The translations under genes and the position numbers were made by a program. Under the pieces are notes generated by a model. That model was not told where the DNA came from and ran no database searches. It worked only from the letters and a program-made list of their open reading frames with translations. Below are positions 46,959 to 56,707 of a DNA stretch of 64,000 nucleotides, piece by piece (the first letter of the stretch is position 1; each line of letters starts with the position of its first letter). The stretch comes from Streptococcus devriesei DSM 19639 (GTDB lineage Bacteria; Bacillota; Bacilli; Lactobacillales; Streptococcaceae): assembly GCF_000423725.1 (NCBI RefSeq), contig NZ_KE384084.1, positions 186,001 to 250,000 on the forward strand. Reading direction: 5' to 3'.

Positions 46959-48824
46959 ATGCTTAAAGATAATATGAAAGAAAATGAGAATATTAAATCT
47001 AACAGTAGAGAAATAGAAATCTTAAAATCTAATTTCCCCCAATTTTTCGATAAAGATGGGGAATTTTTAATGGATAGATTTAAGGAAATGTTGGAAGAAA
47101 GCGACATTTCTCTTAATAAAGAAGGTTATGAACTAAAATTTTTAGGAAAGTCTTATGCAAGATATTTATCTTCTACAAAGACGGAAACCTTTATTGCACC
47201 TAATAAAAGTGAAAATGAAAAAGAAGAAAACAAGGATAGCAAAAATCTTTATATTATTGGTGATAACCTTGACGCTCTGAAACATCTTTTAGGTTCTTAT
47301 GCAGGCAACATTAAATGCATCTACATTGACCCACCTTACAACACAGGCTCTGATGGTTTCGTCTATCCGGACAATTTTTCTTTTAATGTTAAAGAACTAG
47401 CAGAAACTATTGGAATAGAGGAAGAAGAGGCACAAAGGATACTTGACCTAGCAGGCAAAAGCTCCCACTCTGCCTGGCTGACCTTTATGTATCCAAGACT
47501 CCTCCTTGCAAGAGAATTGCTTTCTGATGATGGTGTAATCTTTATCTCTATTGATGATAATGAGCAGGCAAACTTAAAGCTAATGTGTGATGAGGTATTT
47601 GGAGAAGAGAATTTTATAAAAGATCTGGTTGTTAATACTGCAGAAGGCGGAGGTAACGCAAAATACGTTATAAATGGGCATGAAATTGTATATGTATATG
47701 CAAAGAATATATCGCATTTTGATAATTTAAAAAGACCTAAAGATATTAGAGGAAAGAAAGTCGTAATAAATGGTGAACTTTATTGGATTCAAGAAGACGC
47801 AATAAGAGAAGAGTTTGGTAAATATGGCAATTTGCATTATGAGGACATTATAGAAGTAAAAGGATTAGAATATAAAAATAAAATTGATGAAGGCATAAAG
47901 AACAATGAATATATATTAGTTCCAAAGTCATATGGCAAAAACATAATTGGGAAACTCAGAAAGGTTTCTGAAGATTTTTCCAAGTTTCATAGTATTCTCA
48001 ATATAGATTCCGTTAGTAAACATTTGACTGCAGACGGAATTCGTGAATTGGAAGATATATACGAAACCAGTAAGGGTAAGGCCCCCTTTGATAACCCAAA
48101 ACCATTGAATTTAATAAAGAAGTTAGTATTAGCTACAACCTTTAAAGGCAATAATAAAGAAATAGTATTAGACTTCTTCTCCGGCTCCGCCACAACTGCC
48201 CATGCTGTAATGCAATTAAATGCAGAAGATGGGGGCAACAGAAAATATATCTTGGTGCAAATTCCAGAAGAGATTAAGGAAGACAAACCTGCATATAAGG
48301 CAGGCTATCGAACGATTGATGAAATCGGTCGTGAGAGAATCAAAAGAGCTGCTAAGAAGATCAAGGAAGAAACTAGAGCTGAGATAGATTATGGCTTTAA
48401 GACTTATTCACTAGAACAGTTAGAAGAGGATATTCTTACTAATCTTGATTATTTTGATGATAATCCAAAGCTAATCCTTGACGATATGGTGTCTGTTTTT
48501 GATACAGAAAATGCAAAAGGAAAAGATGCGATTTTATCCACTTACCTTGCTTTAGATGGTTATGGGCTGAGTGTAAATACTGAGAAGTATAAATTAGATA
48601 AGTTTGTAGCAGATAAGATTGACAATAGCCTCTATATCATTGACCAAGGGCTAGAATCTTCTGATGTCATGGAGCTTATAAGGAGAATCGAAAGCCTTGA
48701 ACTTGATATTTCGAGAGTTGTTATCTATGTAAATTCTATTAGTTTTAATGTCCATCATGAACTAAAGAAGAATCTGTCTAGCCTAAGAAATAACAAGCAT
48801 GTAGAATTGATTGAGAGGTACTAA
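46959..48824 (+). CDS. mod: Type III restriction-modification system, DNA methyltransferase subunit (Mod)
   Basis: 621 residues. Motif IV DPPY is at 124-127 (YIDPPYNTGSDGF) and the SAM-binding motif I is DFFSGSATTAHAVM (405-418), the order of beta-class N6-adenine methylases. The divergent middle (about 215-390) is the target-recognition region. The N-terminal helices and C-terminal LDISRVVIYVNSISF-type end contact Res. Codon use is AT-rich, with many AGA and ATA codons, unlike the neighbours, indicating transfer. No simple repeat that would cause phase variation is visible. GAGGAG lies 12 bases before ATG. Confidence 0.95.
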   Translation: MLKDNMKENENIKSNSREIEILKSNFPQFFDKDGEFLMDRFKEMLEESDISLNKEGYELKFLGKSYARYLSSTKTETFIAPNKSENEKEENKDSKNLYIIGDNLDALKHLLGSYAGNIKCIYIDPPYNTGSDGFVYPDNFSFNVKELAETIGIEEEEAQRILDLAGKSSHSAWLTFMYPRLLLARELLSDDGVIFISIDDNEQANLKLMCDEVFGEENFIKDLVVNTAEGGGNAKYVINGHEIVYVYAKNISHFDNLKRPKDIRGKKVVINGELYWIQEDAIREEFGKYGNLHYEDIIEVKGLEYKNKIDEGIKNNEYILVPKSYGKNIIGKLRKVSEDFSKFHSILNIDSVSKHLTADGIRELEDIYETSKGKAPFDNPKPLNLIKKLVLATTFKGNNKEIVLDFFSGSATTAHAVMQLNAEDGGNRKYILVQIPEEIKEDKPAYKAGYRTIDEIGRERIKRAAKKIKEETRAEIDYGFKTYSLEQLEEDILTNLDYFDDNPKLILDDMVSVFDTENAKGKDAILSTYLALDGYGLSVNTEKYKLDKFVADKIDNSLYIIDQGLESSDVMELIRRIESLELDISRVVIYVNSISFNVHHELKKNLSSLRNNKHVELIERY

Positions 48825-48825
48825 T

Positions 48826-51774
48826 ATGGGAATTAAATTAAGTATTTTACCTCACCAAACCGAGTGTTTAGATAGAGTAAGTAAAGTATTTGAAGATGTC
48901 AGCATCAAAACTACTGATGATATTTTCGCAAATCCTATCTTTGATGCCAACGACGCAAAACTGATAAACAATATAAAAGAGATTCAGACAAATTTTGATG
49001 GTACATCAATACCCAAAGAGTTACGTACAAGTGTAGATGAGCATTTTGGTATTGATGTACGTATGGAAACTGGCACTGGTAAGACTTATTGTTATACTAG
49101 ACTTATGTATGAACTAAATAAGAGATATGGATTTCATAAGTTTATCATACTGGTTCCTACAACCCCAATTAAAGAGGGGACAAGAGCCTTCATTCAATCA
49201 GACTATGCGAAGACACACTTTGCTGATCTTTATCCTGATAAGAGAATATCTTTATCTATCTTAAACCCTCAAAAGAAAAATAAGGGCAGAAAGATGTTCC
49301 CACAGGCTATTTCTGACTTTGCTAGAGGAACAATTTTAGAAAAAAATAACATAAGTACTCTATTAATGTCTAGTGGGATGTTGTTATCAAAAGCTACAAT
49401 GGATAATGAATATGATCAGACCTTATTTGGTACCTTTTCTAATCCTTATGATACGCTTAAAGCCACTAGACCTATTGTAATCATAGATGAACCGCATAAA
49501 TTTAAGAGAGAAAATACTGCTTATAAAAGATTGATTGAAAGAATCAATCCGCTTTGTATCATTCGTTTTGGGGCAACTTTTCCTAATTTGCCTAAATCAA
49601 ATCAAAAAGATTATAACAATCTTGTCTTTAATTTAGGTTCTCTTGAAGCTTTTAATAGCAATCTTGTAAAAGGTGTTGCAACACAGATGATTGCACAGGA
49701 AAGTTTGAATGAGACCAAAGTAAAGATTATGGATATTATCAATTCTCCTAAGTCCTGTGTCATTCGAAATGAAAAGACAGGAAAATCTTTTACACTTGGA
49801 ATTGGCGACTCCCTTTCCCTCATCGACAATGATTTTAGTGGTATTACTATTAGTTCTATTGGCAAGACAGAAGATGACTATATTAAAAGAGGTGTCACTC
49901 TTTCTAATGGACAAATTCTGGTTAAAGGTGATCAGATTTACGCTGGTATATATGGAAATACCTATCAAGACCTGATGATGAAACAGGCAATTAAAAATCA
50001 TATAGAACAAGAAAGAGAAAACTTCTTTAGAGAAAGAAAAATTAAGACTCTATCTCTATTTTTCATCGATTCTATTTATTCGTACAGAGGAGAAAAAGGC
50101 GATGGCCATTTAAGGGTAAGGTTTCAAGAATTATTAAAAGAAAATCTTGAAGAAGAAAAAGATAAATTTATACATTCTACATCTGATATTCACAAGGAAT
50201 ATGTGAGTTTTTTGAAAAGCTCTTTAAAAGATATTTCTTTAACTAATGGTGGATATTTTGCAGAAGATAATTCTAATGCTGATAAAGATATTCAAAAAGA
50301 AGTAGACCAAATTTTAAGAGATAAACAAAATCTCCTTTCCTTTAAAGACGAAAAAGGAAATTGGAATACAAGAAGATTTATTTTCTCAAAATGGACCCTT
50401 CGCGAAGGTTGGGATAATCCCAACGTCTTTCAGATATGTAAACTTCGCTCTAGCGGTTCTGAAATTAGCAAGCTCCAAGAGGTCGGACGTGGATTAAGAC
50501 TTCCTGTTGATGAATATGGAAACAGGATTTCCGATAATCAATTTTATTTAACTTACTTATTTGATTATTCAGAAAAGGATTTCGCTGAAAATTTAGTAAG
50601 TGAAATCAATAAGGATAACAAATTCAAAGAAACGAATATAAAAGATAAACTCTCAAAACTTGCAAGAAATAGAGGAATCTCTGAGGAGAAACTATTTATT
50701 TTGCTTCTGTCAAATAATTACATTGACATAGATGGTAATATTAACTTTGACAACAGGGACAACTTGATTGCAGACTATCCTGAATTACACACTGGACTAG
50801 AACAAGATAAGGTAATTGATAGGAATAAAAAGAGCCAAGGTGTCGTTCATATTCGTAAAAACAAGTTTTCTGAAATAAAAGAATTGTGGTCTAAAATCAA
50901 TAGAAAATATTATTTGACATTAAATAATATTTCAGACGAGGAACTATATGAAGCCACCCTTACTATTTTAAAGGAAGGGATTGAAGAAGATGTTCTTGCT
51001 CGAACTATCGAAAAGAAAATTACCATAGAAAAAGAACAACTAGCGTTTAAAGAAGACAGTTCTAATTACTTTGTGCTGAATGAATCGATTCCTTATGGAG
51101 AATTTTTGAAAAAAGTACAAAGTGCCACTGGAATCCCAGTTAAGATCATGCATCAGGCTTTATGTAAGTATCATAAGAACAAACCTATAGAAGATGGATT
51201 TTTTAATAGAAATTCACTCAAAAATTTCATAATAAAATTTCAAATATGGTTTGAAAATGCTTTTATAAAGAGGTTCTCCTACAAGTCGCTTAATGTCGAT
51301 TCTTTAGAGACAGCTCTTACAGATATAAACGGAGAAGTAAAAGAAAAGATTGTACAGGGAATTGTTGGAGTTATAAAGGATGATAATTTATCTGTGCCTA
51401 AAAACTTCCTATATGACAAGGTCGTTTTTGATAGCCCAAAAGAAAAAGAGAATATCAAAGATAGCAATATTGACGAAGTTGTTGTATTTGGTAAGATTCC
51501 TAGAAAAAGTGTACAAGTTCCATTGTATTTTGGAGGCACAACAAGCCCTGATTTCATGTATGTCATAAGAAAAGATGGGAATACAGAAGTTAACTTTATT
51601 GTAGAAACAAAAGATGTAGATAGAGAAACTACCTTAAGAGGATTAGAAAAATTAAAAATCACCTCTGCTAAGAAGTTTTTTGAAGAATTAAAGAAAGATG
51701 GTATTAATGTTTCTTTTGAAAAACAGCTTAAAGATGATGATATTGTTTCAATGATAAAGAAAATCATACGCTAA
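48826..51774 (+). CDS. res: Type III restriction-modification system, restriction subunit (Res)
   Basis: 982 residues. Superfamily 2 helicase: Walker A METGTGKTY (80-88), DEPH (221-224), and the late motifs SKWTLREGWDNPNVFQ and LQEVGRGLRLPVDE. A PD-(D/E)xK nuclease lies near the C-terminus: SPDFMYVI (about 907-914) and FIVETKD with E927 and K929. Start at ATG 48826, one base after the mod stop, following GAGAGG. All catalytic motifs are intact, so the system should be active. It needs Mod for site recognition. Confidence 0.95.
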   Translation: MGIKLSILPHQTECLDRVSKVFEDVSIKTTDDIFANPIFDANDAKLINNIKEIQTNFDGTSIPKELRTSVDEHFGIDVRMETGTGKTYCYTRLMYELNKRYGFHKFIILVPTTPIKEGTRAFIQSDYAKTHFADLYPDKRISLSILNPQKKNKGRKMFPQAISDFARGTILEKNNISTLLMSSGMLLSKATMDNEYDQTLFGTFSNPYDTLKATRPIVIIDEPHKFKRENTAYKRLIERINPLCIIRFGATFPNLPKSNQKDYNNLVFNLGSLEAFNSNLVKGVATQMIAQESLNETKVKIMDIINSPKSCVIRNEKTGKSFTLGIGDSLSLIDNDFSGITISSIGKTEDDYIKRGVTLSNGQILVKGDQIYAGIYGNTYQDLMMKQAIKNHIEQERENFFRERKIKTLSLFFIDSIYSYRGEKGDGHLRVRFQELLKENLEEEKDKFIHSTSDIHKEYVSFLKSSLKDISLTNGGYFAEDNSNADKDIQKEVDQILRDKQNLLSFKDEKGNWNTRRFIFSKWTLREGWDNPNVFQICKLRSSGSEISKLQEVGRGLRLPVDEYGNRISDNQFYLTYLFDYSEKDFAENLVSEINKDNKFKETNIKDKLSKLARNRGISEEKLFILLLSNNYIDIDGNINFDNRDNLIADYPELHTGLEQDKVIDRNKKSQGVVHIRKNKFSEIKELWSKINRKYYLTLNNISDEELYEATLTILKEGIEEDVLARTIEKKITIEKEQLAFKEDSSNYFVLNESIPYGEFLKKVQSATGIPVKIMHQALCKYHKNKPIEDGFFNRNSLKNFIIKFQIWFENAFIKRFSYKSLNVDSLETALTDINGEVKEKIVQGIVGVIKDDNLSVPKNFLYDKVVFDSPKEKENIKDSNIDEVVVFGKIPRKSVQVPLYFGGTTSPDFMYVIRKDGNTEVNFIVETKDVDRETTLRGLEKLKITSAKKFFEELKKDGINVSFEKQLKDDDIVSMIKKIIR

Positions 51775-51816
51775 CTCATCATAATTGCTATAAATCCTAT
51801 CTCTTTTATAATTTTT

Positions 51817-51848
51817 AAAAAGTAAATCTTTCTGATTTGCTTTTTAAA
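51817..51848 (+). terminator. Probable terminator after res
   Basis: TTTAAAAAGTAAATC pairs with GATTTGCTTTTTAAA around TTTCT. The stem is AT-rich and the T run is displaced (TTGGACTTTTTT), so efficiency is uncertain. Confidence 0.6.
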
Positions 51849-51890
51849 TTGGACTTTTTTATTTATTAGACACTAAATATAGCCATTAAT

Positions 51891-51921
51891 ATCTTTCCGA
51901 AAAACTGTAATTTTCTTGAAA
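51891..51921 (+). other. dif_SL chromosome dimer resolution site
   Basis: A 31-base site beginning ATCTTTCCGAAAAACT and ending AATTTTCTTGAAA fits, from memory, the streptococcal/lactococcal dif_SL recognised by XerS. It lies about 75 bases before the xerS start, the normal arrangement in streptococci. It marks the replication terminus. The asymmetric arms (TTTCCGAAAAA and TTTTCTTGAAA) are as expected for the single-recombinase system. Confidence 0.85.
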
Positions 51922-51944
51922 ATTATCTATAGGTATGATATACT
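51916..51944 (+). promoter_or_regulatory. xerS promoter overlapping dif
   Basis: TTGAAA (51916-51921), 17-base spacer, extended -10 TGATATACT (51936-51944). The -35 hexamer is the last six bases of the dif right arm. Confidence 0.65.
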
Positions 51945-51994
51945 CCTATTAGCAAAACCTATGACTATTCTTTATACTTATTTAGGAGATTGAA

Positions 51995-53065
51995 ATGAGA
52001 CGTGAACTCTTGCTTGAAAAAATTGATGAACTAAAAGAGCTTATGCCCTGGTACGTTTTAGATTACTATCAGTCAAAATTAACTGTTCCATACAGTTTTA
52101 CGACGCTATACGAATATCTGAAAGAATATCGGCGTTTCTTTGAATGGCTGATTGATGCCGGTGTTTCGGATGCTGAAAAGATTGCTGATATTCCTCTGGA
52201 AGTCCTTGAAAACCTCAGTAAAAAGGATATGGAGGCTTTTATTCTTTATTTACGGGAGCGGACACTGCTCAACTCCAACACCAAACGTCAGGGTGTCTCC
52301 CAGACAACGATAAATCGTACTTTATCAGCCTTATCCAGTCTTTACAAATATTTGACCGAAGAGGTTGAAAATGCTGACGGGGAACCTTATTTCTACCGAA
52401 ATGTCATGAAAAAAGTTTCTACTAAAAAGAAAAAAGAAACCTTGGCGGCCCGGGCTGAAAATATTAAACAAAAGCTATTTTTAGGCGATGAAACCATGGA
52501 ATTTTTAGACTATATTGATAATGATTATCAAAACAAACTTTCTAAAAGAGCTCTATCGTCTTTCCGAAAAAATAAGGAACGCGATTTGGCTATTATCGCC
52601 TTGCTGCTGGCTTCAGGTGTGCGCTTGTCAGAGGCGGTCAATCTTGATCTTAAAGATGTCAATCTCAAAATGATGGTTATCGAGGTTACCCGCAAGGGCG
52701 GAAAAAGAGATTCAGTCAATGTGGCTGCTTTTGCCAAGCCCTATTTGGAAAATTATATGAATATTCGTCAGGCGCGTTACAAGGCCGAAAAGACGGATAC
52801 TGCTTTCTTTTTATCGGAATACCGCGGTCTGCCTAACCGCATGGATGCTTCTTCTATCGAAAAAATGGTCGCCAAATATTCAGAAGACTTCAAAATCCGT
52901 GTAACGCCCCATAAACTGCGGCATACACTGGCTACAAGGCTCTATGATGCAACTAAATCTCAAGTTTTGGTCAGCCACCAATTGGGGCACGCCAGCACCC
53001 AAGTAACCGACCTCTATACACATATTGTCAATGACGAGCAAAAGAATGCTTTGGATAAACTTTGA
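51995..53065 (+). CDS. xerS: Tyrosine recombinase XerS
   Basis: Resolves chromosome dimers at dif_SL without a XerC/XerD pair. 356 residues: an N-terminal SAM-like DNA-binding domain (about 15-150) and catalytic residues R210 (ASGVRLSEA), K236 region ([10 protein letters not shown]), H306 and R309 ([13 protein letters not shown]), H332 (SHQLGHAST) and Tyr341 (DLYTH). AGGAG precedes ATG. It follows dif directly and ends at a bidirectional terminator. Confidence 0.96.
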   Translation: MRRELLLEKIDELKELMPWYVLDYYQSKLTVPYSFTTLYEYLKEYRRFFEWLIDAGVSDAEKIADIPLEVLENLSKKDMEAFILYLRERTLLNSNTKRQGVSQTTINRTLSALSSLYKYLTEEVENADGEPYFYRNVMKKVSTKKKKETLAARAENIKQKLFLGDETMEFLDYIDNDYQNKLSKRALSSFRKNKERDLAIIALLLASGVRLSEAVNLDLKDVNLKMMVIEVTRKGGKRDSVNVAAFAKPYLENYMNIRQARYKAEKTDTAFFLSEYRGLPNRMDASSIEKMVAKYSEDFKIRVTPHKLRHTLATRLYDATKSQVLVSHQLGHASTQVTDLYTHIVNDEQKNALDKL

Positions 53066-53102
53066 AAACATAATTTAAATTATGTAAAATAAACTCATAT
53101 AG

Positions 53103-53134
53103 AATAAAACCTGAGACTTTTCTCAGGTTTTATT
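53103..53134. terminator. Bidirectional terminator between xerS and oadA
   Basis: AATAAAACCTGAGA and TCTCAGGTTTTATT are perfect inverted arms with a 4-base loop, between convergent genes. Confidence 0.9.
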
Positions 53135-53145
53135 GCTGTTCATTA

Positions 53146-54537
53146 TTAGTCGAAATCAATTTTGACATCTACTGTCTGCAGAGGCACGTCATAGAATGGA
53201 TCTTCACGGCGTCCTAAGAAATCTTTGGCTTGCTGAGGGAAGGAAGCGTAACTGAGCACATCTTCTTCACTTTTAGCATATTGGGCGATTTCTTTGCGCA
53301 GAATCGGCAGCTGAGGCTCAATGAGGTCTGCCGGCCGTACAGTGATTACTTCTTCATCTCCGATGATTTTTTCTTTGATATCCTGAGCAATTGCTGCAGG
53401 CGGCCGGCCGTACAATCCACGGACATAGTCCTTGATTTCATTCGGTACCACCTTGTAGCGCTCACCAGAGATAACATTCATCAAAGACTGGGTTCCCACC
53501 ATTTGTGACAGCGGGGTTACCAGAGGCGGATAACCTAAGTCGGCTCTGACACGCGGCACTTCCGCCAGAACTTCTTCATAGCGGTCAGCCAGACCTTGCT
53601 CAGTTAATTGACTGAGCAGATTAGACAGCATACCACCGGGAACTTGATAAATTAAAGTTTTAGGCTCAACATCCTTAACTTTAGGATTGAGGATTCCTTC
53701 TTTGCGGTAATGATCGCGCACTGTATTAAAATGAGCTGCTGCTTCTTCAACCTTCTTCAAATCAATACCTGTTTCAAAGCCCAGCTCTTCCAAAGCAATA
53801 ACTAAGGATTCTGTGGCCGGCTGGCTGGTTCCTCCGGCAAAAGAAGAAACAGCTGTATCAATAATGTCGGCTCCTGCTTCAGCTACTTTCAGATAGGTCA
53901 TCTCTGAAATGCCGCTGGTTGCGTGAGTGTGCACTTCGAGCGGAAGATCAACGGCTTCTTTAATGCGTTTAACCAAATCATAACCTGTCTGCGGCGTCAA
54001 AACACCAGCCATGTCTTTGATACAGATAGAATCCGCACCAATTTCAGCATATTGTTTTGATAAATCAACAAAATAATCTACTGTATGGACAGGACTTGTG
54101 GTATAAGAAATGGCTACTTGTGCATGACCGCCGGCCTCCTTAGTCGCAAGAACAGCTGTCTGCAGGTTGCGCGGATCATTCAGGGCGTCAAAAATGCGGA
54201 CAATATCAATCCCATTTTCGATTGATTTTTGAATAAAGGCGGTTACTACATCGTCAGCATAGTTGCGGTAACCAAGCAAGTTTTGTCCGCGCAAAAGCAT
54301 CTGCAGTTTGGTGTTTTTTACATGTTTGCGAATAGTGCGCAGCCGCTCCCAAGGGTCTTCATTTAAAAAACGAAGACAGGAGTCAAAGGTGGCACCGCCC
54401 CACATTTCTAAAGCGTGGTAACCAGCTTCATCTAAAGTTTTGAGAACAGGCAGCATTTCCTGAGTTGTCATGCGCGTTGCAATCTGACTCTGCTGCCCAT
54501 CTCTTAAAACCGTCTCCGTAATACGGATTTTAGTCAT
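53146..54537 (-). CDS. oadA: Oxaloacetate decarboxylase alpha subunit (carboxyltransferase)
   Basis: Transfers the carboxyl group of oxaloacetate to biotin, giving pyruvate. TETVLRDGQQSQIATRM holds the metal Asp13; K174 (ICIKDMAGV) and H203/H205 (EVHTHATSG) complete the site. 463 residues from the ATG at 54537 with AAAGGAG five bases before it. It lacks the C-terminal biotin domain of the enterobacterial enzyme; the biotin carrier is a separate gene at 59.3 kb. Last gene of the leftward citrate operon. Confidence 0.95.
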   Translation of the reverse strand: MTKIRITETVLRDGQQSQIATRMTTQEMLPVLKTLDEAGYHALEMWGGATFDSCLRFLNEDPWERLRTIRKHVKNTKLQMLLRGQNLLGYRNYADDVVTAFIQKSIENGIDIVRIFDALNDPRNLQTAVLATKEAGGHAQVAISYTTSPVHTVDYFVDLSKQYAEIGADSICIKDMAGVLTPQTGYDLVKRIKEAVDLPLEVHTHATSGISEMTYLKVAEAGADIIDTAVSSFAGGTSQPATESLVIALEELGFETGIDLKKVEEAAAHFNTVRDHYRKEGILNPKVKDVEPKTLIYQVPGGMLSNLLSQLTEQGLADRYEEVLAEVPRVRADLGYPPLVTPLSQMVGTQSLMNVISGERYKVVPNEIKDYVRGLYGRPPAAIAQDIKEKIIGDEEVITVRPADLIEPQLPILRKEIAQYAKSEEDVLSYASFPQQAKDFLGRREDPFYDVPLQTVDVKIDFD

Positions 54538-54632
54538 TTCTACTCCTTTCATAAGATACAAATTTTGTAAGAGTTAAAACTCAAAGGATATTTTCTTTTC
54601 TGTATAGCTTGCCATCCCAATTCAAGCTTTGT

Positions 54633-55178
54633 TTAACTTTGTTTGAGCAGATTAACGATAGCTGACCGCATGTCCTCAATACTGTGCTTACGCGAGCGGC
54701 CGCAGACTTTAGCATCTTCGTGACAGATATAGCATTGCCTTGCAGGAAAACCCAGTTCTCGGCGGCTGATCGGCTGAACGAAACCATCTTTTAGGGTAAG
54801 CACATCCAAGTCCATCAGGCGCCCAACAGGCTTTGCGGTTTCTGTAGCAATCATTTTTCTTTTCAATACTTCTGGCGGCAGGCTGCTTACCAGATAGTAC
54901 TCCCAGCCGGTATCAAGCATCAGCAAATGATCAAAGACAGTGTCGTTGTTCAGCTGATGCCTGACATCTGTGACAATCTCCTCAAAGGCCTGATTTAAGG
55001 CAGGAGAGGTCTTTACAGGACCGGGAATATTCATAGTCAGGCAAAGCAAACTTTGTCCTTGGTATTTTTCAAGAAGAGCCTTTTGTCTGAAACTGCGTTT
55101 TTCCCGCGCAGCCATCATATCCTCTAAAACGACTTGCGGCCCGTCAAAAACGGTTTGGCTGTTTAATATTTCAGACAT
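54633..55178 (-). CDS. citX: Apo-citrate lyase phosphoribosyl-dephospho-CoA transferase
   Basis: Attaches the prosthetic group made by CitG to CitD. 181 residues; NIPGPVKTSPALNQAF and REKRSFRQKALLEKY are the conserved parts, with CRRELG-like SRRELGFPARQCYICHEDAKVC replaced here by a Cys-rich CYICHEDAKVCGRSRKH end typical of CitX. The ATG at 55178 overlaps the citF stop by 8 bases. Between citX and oadA lie about 95 bases with no clear feature. Confidence 0.93.
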   Translation of the reverse strand: MSEILNSQTVFDGPQVVLEDMMAAREKRSFRQKALLEKYQGQSLLCLTMNIPGPVKTSPALNQAFEEIVTDVRHQLNNDTVFDHLLMLDTGWEYYLVSSLPPEVLKRKMIATETAKPVGRLMDLDVLTLKDGFVQPISRRELGFPARQCYICHEDAKVCGRSRKHSIEDMRSAIVNLLKQS

Positions 55179-56706
55179 TGTGGACAACATCAATCAAGCT
55201 GCCATCGCGGTATTCAATCAGAGCAACAACCTTATCACCATATTGAATAGGTTCCGGATTGCCAACGATTGAATAAGCTTTTTCTTTCAGCTCTTCGATA
55301 GTAAATTGCGGTACTTTCAAATCTTTGAAGTGTTCTACCAAATCAGGACGGTTAGGATTGATAGCAATACCTACTTCTGTGACAACCACATCGACACTTG
55401 TTCCCGGTGTAATGACTGTATTGACCTTATCAACGAAGGTAGGAATGCGTCCGCGAACGAGCGGTGAAATAACCAAACTCATCTTGGCAGCAAAGGCTGT
55501 GTCACAGTGACCGCCTGATGCTCCGCGGATAACACCGTCTGAGCCAGTCATAACATTGACATTGAAATCAGTATCTACTTCTAAAGCAGACAGGACACAG
55601 GTATCTAATTGGTTGATAACTGAACCCTTGCTGAGCGGAGATGCGTACATATTAGCATCAATTTCATAGTGCTTTTCAGCATTGCGATCCATAGACATGG
55701 CTGATGGATGGTCAAAGTCCTGCACGTCCATAATCTTATCAACCAGACCTTCTTCCAGCAATTCTACCATAGCATTGGTAATACCGCCGAGTGCAAAATT
55801 GGCCTTGATGCCGTCTTTAATCATCTGTTCACGCATGAAACGTGTAACAGCCAGTGACGCTCCGCCGGTACCTGTTTGGAAAGAGAATCCTTCTTTATAG
55901 TAAGGGGAGTTTGTAATAACTTTGGCAGCATATTCAGCAATCAAGAGTTCTTTAGGATTTTTAGTATAGCGCGTTGCCCCTTTAGCAATACCTTCAGGAT
56001 CTCCGATCGCATCAACCACAACGACATAGTCTACGTCTGTCTGAGGAATGCTGATTGGCGTATTAGGGTAAGGCACCAAGGTATCTGTGATGATGACTAC
56101 TTGGTCTGCATACTTAGCGTCAATCATGGCGTAGCCGAGTGAACCGCAGGTTGCTTTTCCTTTTGTACCGTTGGCATTACCGTAAGCATCAGAGCTTGGA
56201 GCTCCTAAGAAAGCGACGTCAATATGAATATCATCGGCTGCAATCGCACGGGCACGGCCGCCGTGTGAGCGGATAACAACAGGATTTTCCATAATGCCTT
56301 CTGAAATGGCTGCACCTACCTTATCACGCAAACCGCTGGACGTAATGTTAGTTACCACACCGTTTTTAATGTGATCAATCAAAGGGGCATGGACATTGGC
56401 GATAGAACTTGGAGCAATTGAGATATTTTTAATGCCCATTTTAGCGATTTCATCCAGCACCATATTCATGACATAATCGCCTTCACGAAAATGATGGTGG
56501 AAGGAAATGGTCATCCCGTCTTTCAGTCCTGTTTTTTCAATAGCTTCATGGATAGATGACAAGAGCTTGTCATCCGAAGGTTTGACCGGCTTAACATGTC
56601 GGCTGGATTCCTTATAGTCCTTAATATGTGCAAGTTCTCCTTCGAATACACCATAGCGCTCAGCGTATTCTTGAGGGATATCACGACCTAATTTATTTTC
56701 TACCAT
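55171..56706 (-). CDS. citF: Citrate lyase alpha subunit (citrate CoA-transferase)
   Basis: Exchanges acetyl for citryl on the acyl carrier subunit. 511 residues, full length, with GMTISFHHHFREGDYVMNMV, FLGAPSSDAYGNANGTKGKA and GSDGVIRGASGGHCDTA, which are characteristic CitF segments. AGGAGG precedes the ATG, which is one base after the citE stop. Works with CitD and CitE in the cytoplasm. Confidence 0.97.
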   Translation of the reverse strand: MVENKLGRDIPQEYAERYGVFEGELAHIKDYKESSRHVKPVKPSDDKLLSSIHEAIEKTGLKDGMTISFHHHFREGDYVMNMVLDEIAKMGIKNISIAPSSIANVHAPLIDHIKNGVVTNITSSGLRDKVGAAISEGIMENPVVIRSHGGRARAIAADDIHIDVAFLGAPSSDAYGNANGTKGKATCGSLGYAMIDAKYADQVVIITDTLVPYPNTPISIPQTDVDYVVVVDAIGDPEGIAKGATRYTKNPKELLIAEYAAKVITNSPYYKEGFSFQTGTGGASLAVTRFMREQMIKDGIKANFALGGITNAMVELLEEGLVDKIMDVQDFDHPSAMSMDRNAEKHYEIDANMYASPLSKGSVINQLDTCVLSALEVDTDFNVNVMTGSDGVIRGASGGHCDTAFAAKMSLVISPLVRGRIPTFVDKVNTVITPGTSVDVVVTEVGIAINPNRPDLVEHFKDLKVPQFTIEELKEKAYSIVGNPEPIQYGDKVVALIEYRDGSLIDVVHNV

Positions 56707-56707
56707 C

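Noticed and set aside
46959..48824. Phase-variable Mod
   Set aside because: No tandem simple repeats of the kind that slip were seen inside or just before mod.
49611..50010. Minus-strand open frames inside res and other long genes
   Set aside because: They lie fully within genes with clear protein motifs and show no ribosome sites or recognisable products.
46395..51994. XerS-integrated element flanked by two dif sites
   Set aside because: Only one dif-like site, at 51.89 kb, is visible; no second copy was found near the left edge of the restriction-modification block.
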